Origin: Prorocentrum cordatum
Lineage: Eukaryota > Sar > Dinophyceae > Prorocentrales > Prorocentraceae
Reading direction: 5' to 3'
Length of the DNA: 64,000 bases
Assembly (NCBI GenBank): GCA_963575745.1
Contig: CAUYUJ010016300.1
Span: 25,001 to 89,000 of the forward strand
The notes under the pieces are model-generated. The model worked only from the letters and a program-made list of their open reading frames with translations, ran no database searches and was not told the DNA's origin. Shown piece after piece: positions 60,991 to 64,000 of this stretch (position 1 is its first letter; each line of letters begins with the position of its first letter). The position numbers and the translations under genes are program-made.

Positions 60991-62316
60991 AGTTGGTTGG
61001 CAAGAACATGCTTGGAACGTAATGAACGAGTGAAGGGCAAGAGTAAACTCGTCATGCTGCGCAGTTCCGTTGAGACATCGAAGGGCCACCTGCCGCGCTA
61101 AAGTGTAGAGGGCGTCCCATGGGGGGTCCTGGAGCTCCCTAAATCCCTTGCCAAGGTCCCCACTGGTCCACCGACCAGCACAGTGCAAGATAATCCTCGA
61201 AACCGTTGCACCAGGAGGCAGGACAGAGGGACGCGACACCTTGCGCAAAACGCGAAGAACTCCACGGCGAGCAAGCACAAGCAGATGGGAGGAGGCAGAG
61301 ATGTAAGACTGCCTAGGACGACTGCCTATGCGGGTGAAGGCTTCCTTCGCAGCTTGGTTGACCTGCTTGGCGGCCAAAGCCATATGTTCCGATGGGGAAA
61401 CAGACCATTCGATGGGGGCAAGCTCCTCCCGAAACTGAGACACCCTCTCGGGGTCCCTGAGAAGATCATCGTCCAGCCGTGTCGACGAGGCTTGGCGCAC
61501 AGTCCACTGATGGCGCTGAGCCTCTTGTCTCTGAACAAATATGGAACTCTTAACGGCAGCATTGAGAGCAACTCTGAAGTCTCTTGGGCCACTGATATGC
61601 CGATGCATCCATCCCTGCTCTGGTCGTTCCTCAGGACTGGCGTGTTGGTCAAGCCACTCAAAGTCCTGGCGAATGAGGGCCCCCCAGGAGCCATCGACGT
61701 CCCAGAGAGTGTCCAGGAGCACCCTAAGAACGGGCGGCGCCCTATCGGGAAGCGAGACACGAAGCAAGTACCTGAGCCTGGCGACGGTCAGAACAATACT
61801 TATGGGAAGCCGTTCGACACGGGAAATGATATCTTTGTACGCAACCTGAAGTTCGAAATGGTTGCTCTTAGGGAGTCCAAGAGCCGTGCGATACACCATA
61901 GCATGAGCGGCCTGAACTTTCTGTAAGAGAAGCGCAGAGAGAGGATCCCACGTGCAAGCAGCAAAGAGCAAGACAGAAGAGGAGAGGGCTTCGCTGAGAG
62001 TAACCTGGGCCTTCTGACTCAAAGCCTGTCGTTTCGCCACAGTCGCACGGATAGGTTTCAGCGCCTGTCTGGCGCCTGAGATTCTGGCAACGATCTCAGG
62101 AGCCATTGAGCCCCCCTGGTCGACCCTGACCCCGAGGACCTTGTGCATGGCAACCACCTGCACGCTCACGTGCCACTTAGGGGAGGTAACGCGGGGAGTC
62201 TCTTCACAGAAAGCTTGAAGCCTGGCCGCCTTGGATCCCTTTCCACGAAAGGCGAGCATGACTACCGTCTTGTCTGGATTCAACTTCATTCCAAGACGGC
62301 TGACCCCCTCATACAA
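60964..62316 (-). pseudogene. In-frame fusion ORF across the copy A / copy B junction
   Basis: 450 codons. The first ~270 are copy A RT thumb (YEGVSRLGMKLNPDKTVVML...NAAVKSSIFVQRQEAQRHQWT). The rest is copy B's pre-RT linker (VRQASSTRLDDDLLRDPERVSQFREELAPIEW...). The joint is at about 61501. The fusion ends at a stop at 60964-60966 (QVSFS), while copy B's RT continues in an overlapping frame from 61055. Confidence 0.75.
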
Positions 62317-64000
62317 AATGTCAAGCGTCTGCTGCGTGGTTCCAAGAAGATCCTTCGCACGGGGGGTGGGGGGCCGGCGGGGGCTCCCAAATGAGACCCC
62401 TGTCTTTCATATTGGAGTCGACAAAGAGATGCACCTTGGTAAACACAAGATTAAAGACATCGGTGGCCGGAATCGTGCCTGGCCTAGTGCCCGTACGCGG
62501 ACGAACATATCCCTGACTGCCCTCAGTCTTCCAAAAAGCCCCAGACTGACTTTCTTGCAGGAGAGCAAGCAAATGGGAAGAGGGAAGCGTGTTCTCGAAG
62601 ACAGGCCTGTCCGATTCTAGCTCGAGACCTACCGCATGAACAAGGGCAGGTGGCAAGTCACAAGTGAGAAGGATGCGAGCGATGTCATCCTGATCCTGCG
62701 GCAAGGAGAGGGCAAACTGTCTTATGACCGAATAGAACGCATTGGAGAGATCAAGCAATATAGCCGTGCTACTCGCCTTTCGGTGTTGAGCAGCCTTCCA
62801 ATGCAACCTAACCACGTGCCCTGACGTGTCACAAGACCGCCCAGGGAGACCACCCTGCTGAGAAGCCAGCAGCGCCTGCTGGAGAAAATCCAGCGTTCGG
62901 CCTCGGACGAAGCGGTGATATCGTTTACCTATGGTGTTCGCCTTCAAGATATTGCGCTGATTGCGAGCTAGGAAGACTTCCTTAGCGCCTTTGCAGAACC
63001 AAGCAACACGACCGTCTTTGAAGCCCAGCGGCTCCCTTCCTCCCATGGACGTCTTACAGAGCAGGGGCAAGAAAAGGGCAGTCATTTCCTCGGGCGCAAC
63101 ATGTTGCAAAGCGTAACGCAGCCCATCAGGGCCCGCAGCAGTCGTCATATAAGCCCTTCGCATTAGAAACCGAACATCGAGACGGGTGGGAACACATTCT
63201 GAATCTAAAGAAGGAACCTGACCTGCAGTAGCGGCAGAGAGGGGCTGCAAGGCAAGAGAGGCAGGAGCGAAGCACTTCCCATCCCACGCATAATGCTGTG
63301 TCTGCTCAAGATGGTACTCAGATGGAAAATTGGGACTCCAACACTCGCATGCAACCCCTTCCTCAGCTCGAGGCCAAGGTAAAGAGCCAGTTGAGCAGGC
63401 CCCTCCGTTATCCTCACTGTACCCTGGGCTCTTGAGTGACATCGGCGCGCTGCTCCCTCCATCCGAATTGTCGAAGCGGTCGAGGTCGTGGTTCGGGTTC
63501 GCGAGCGGGGGGGCGGCGGGCGCGGGTGCAGGCAGAGAGGTAGCGCCAGCAGCAGGAGAAGACACCGCTAGAGGAAGCTGCATCGCACATGATGAGGCAG
63601 AAAGTCCGTAGCCTGTACCGGTGTCGTGCCTCCTGTCAGTCTCGGGAAAAGGGGCGCCACAAATTGGGGAAGCCTGAGTACAAGCAGGAGCGGGAGCCAG
63701 GGGAAGAGGCGTCTTGTTGTAGTTTTCAACAACCTCTTGATCGGTGAGAGCCTGGGCTTTCTCAATACCTCCGAAGAACTCTTGCATATGCTGCGCCACA
63801 AGATCGGAGGAGGCAAGCGGGTTACCCTGATCGTCAAGCATGTATGGGAAGGCCGTGGGCTTTTTGTTGCGCCCCCCGAAACGCAGGAGCTTATGATACC
63901 TTTGCCAGGCCTGCCTGGCCATGCCCCCGTCGACAGAGAGTTGTGCCCCCTGAGCAATCCCTTCAAGAAAACGACACCTGTCTTTTTCGAGCTGGTTGGC
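61501..64000 (-). mobile_element. LINE-2 copy A (partial; catalytic deletion)
   Basis: Head-to-tail with copy B and nearly identical over 61503-64000 against 58411-60990. It contains RT from QGAQLSVDGGMARQAWQRYHKLL (63960) to QRQEAQRHQWT (61503), and ends there by joining copy B's linker in frame. The FVDD block is deleted (about 81 bp missing at 62369). The 5' part lies beyond the window. Confidence 0.85.
62321..63960 (-). pseudogene. LINE-2 copy A reverse transcriptase, fingers and palm (active site lost)
   Basis: About 530 codons read GRNKKPTAFPYMLDDQGNPL, TTAAGPDGLRYALQH, CKGAKEVFLARNQRNILKANTIGK, QQGGLPGRSCDTSGHVVRL, AILLDLSNAFYSVIRQ and GTRPGTIPATDVFNLVFTKVH, ending at a stop 62321-62323. 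Where copy B goes on to FVDD, copy A has lost about 81 bp between two G runs (microhomology), so the catalytic Asp pair is absent. The thumb continues in another frame from 62316. Confidence 0.8.

Larger units (their letters stand above)
56950..61500 (-). mobile_element. LINE-2 copy B (5'-truncated, with 3' methyltransferase-like domain)
   Basis: On the minus strand: an endonuclease-RT linker (61500 to ~61030, VNQAAKEAFTRIGSRPRQSYISASSHLLVLARRGVL), RT (60990-58330), two C2H2 fingers (58336-58147), and a methyltransferase-like domain ending at TAG 56959-56961. No endonuclease is present; its place is taken by the RT of copy A, joined in frame. A T9 run and a CT microsatellite follow the stop. 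Frameshifts occur near 59340, 59035 and 57900. Confidence 0.8.

Overview
The window looks like nuclear DNA of a dinoflagellate; a Prorocentrum-like, GC-rich genome would fit, but the species is inferred. The main evidence is relics of the 22-nt dinoflagellate spliced leader (SL) in front of two reverse-copied genes: minus strand near 34.13-34.21 kb and plus strand near 37.94-37.97 kb. Very high GC, huge trinucleotide microsatellites, abundant retroelements with zinc-finger tails and an almost complete lack of intact cellular genes agree with this. No rRNA or tRNA gene was recognised.

Layout. (1) 72-18130 is one complete LTR retrotransposon of about 18.06 kb inserted in a (CTC)n tract. Its two 197-bp LTRs differ at five positions and are flanked by CCTCC. 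Gag, protease, integrase, reverse transcriptase and RNase H of Ty1/copia order lie in one frame (810-9155), broken only by three in-frame stops. About 8 kb of additional reading frames follow before the 3' LTR. They include a frameshifted second reading frame with a Tpt1/KptA (RNA 2'-phosphotransferase)-like domain and an intact 464-codon ORF with paired CxxC motifs. (2) 18.1-30.9 kb is gene-poor: a 90-bp minisatellite, GGA and GAT microsatellites, and a 148-bp foldback. (3) 30.9-38.6 kb holds CTC tracts, an array of six self-complementary hairpins, an SL-tagged processed pseudogene (minus), an RT relic, and an SL-tagged DNA topoisomerase II fragment (plus). (4) 38.6-45.5 kb has an Asp/His-rich open frame running into a split ubiquitin, an unidentified ORF, a 25/28-bp minisatellite, and (TAG)n arrays between two copies of a ~0.46-kb repeat. 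(5) 45.6-51.9 kb is a LINE (ORF1, APE endonuclease, RT, C-terminal zinc finger). (6) 51.9-56.9 kb is repeat-rich, with one broken zinc-finger gene on the minus strand. (7) 57.0-64.0 kb holds two head-to-tail copies of a second LINE on the minus strand. The downstream copy carries C2H2 fingers and a C5-methyltransferase-like domain at its 3' end.

How it fits together. Almost everything interpretable is reverse-transcription-derived. The SL relics show mRNAs trans-spliced, reverse-copied and recycled. Two LINE families and one giant copia-like element supply the enzymes. The retroelements carry RNA- or DNA-modifying domains (Tpt1-like; methyltransferase-like) that ordinary members of their classes lack. 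Many frames break at homopolymers, so both mutational decay and assembly indels must be considered. All identifications are from reading motifs by eye; no database search was run.
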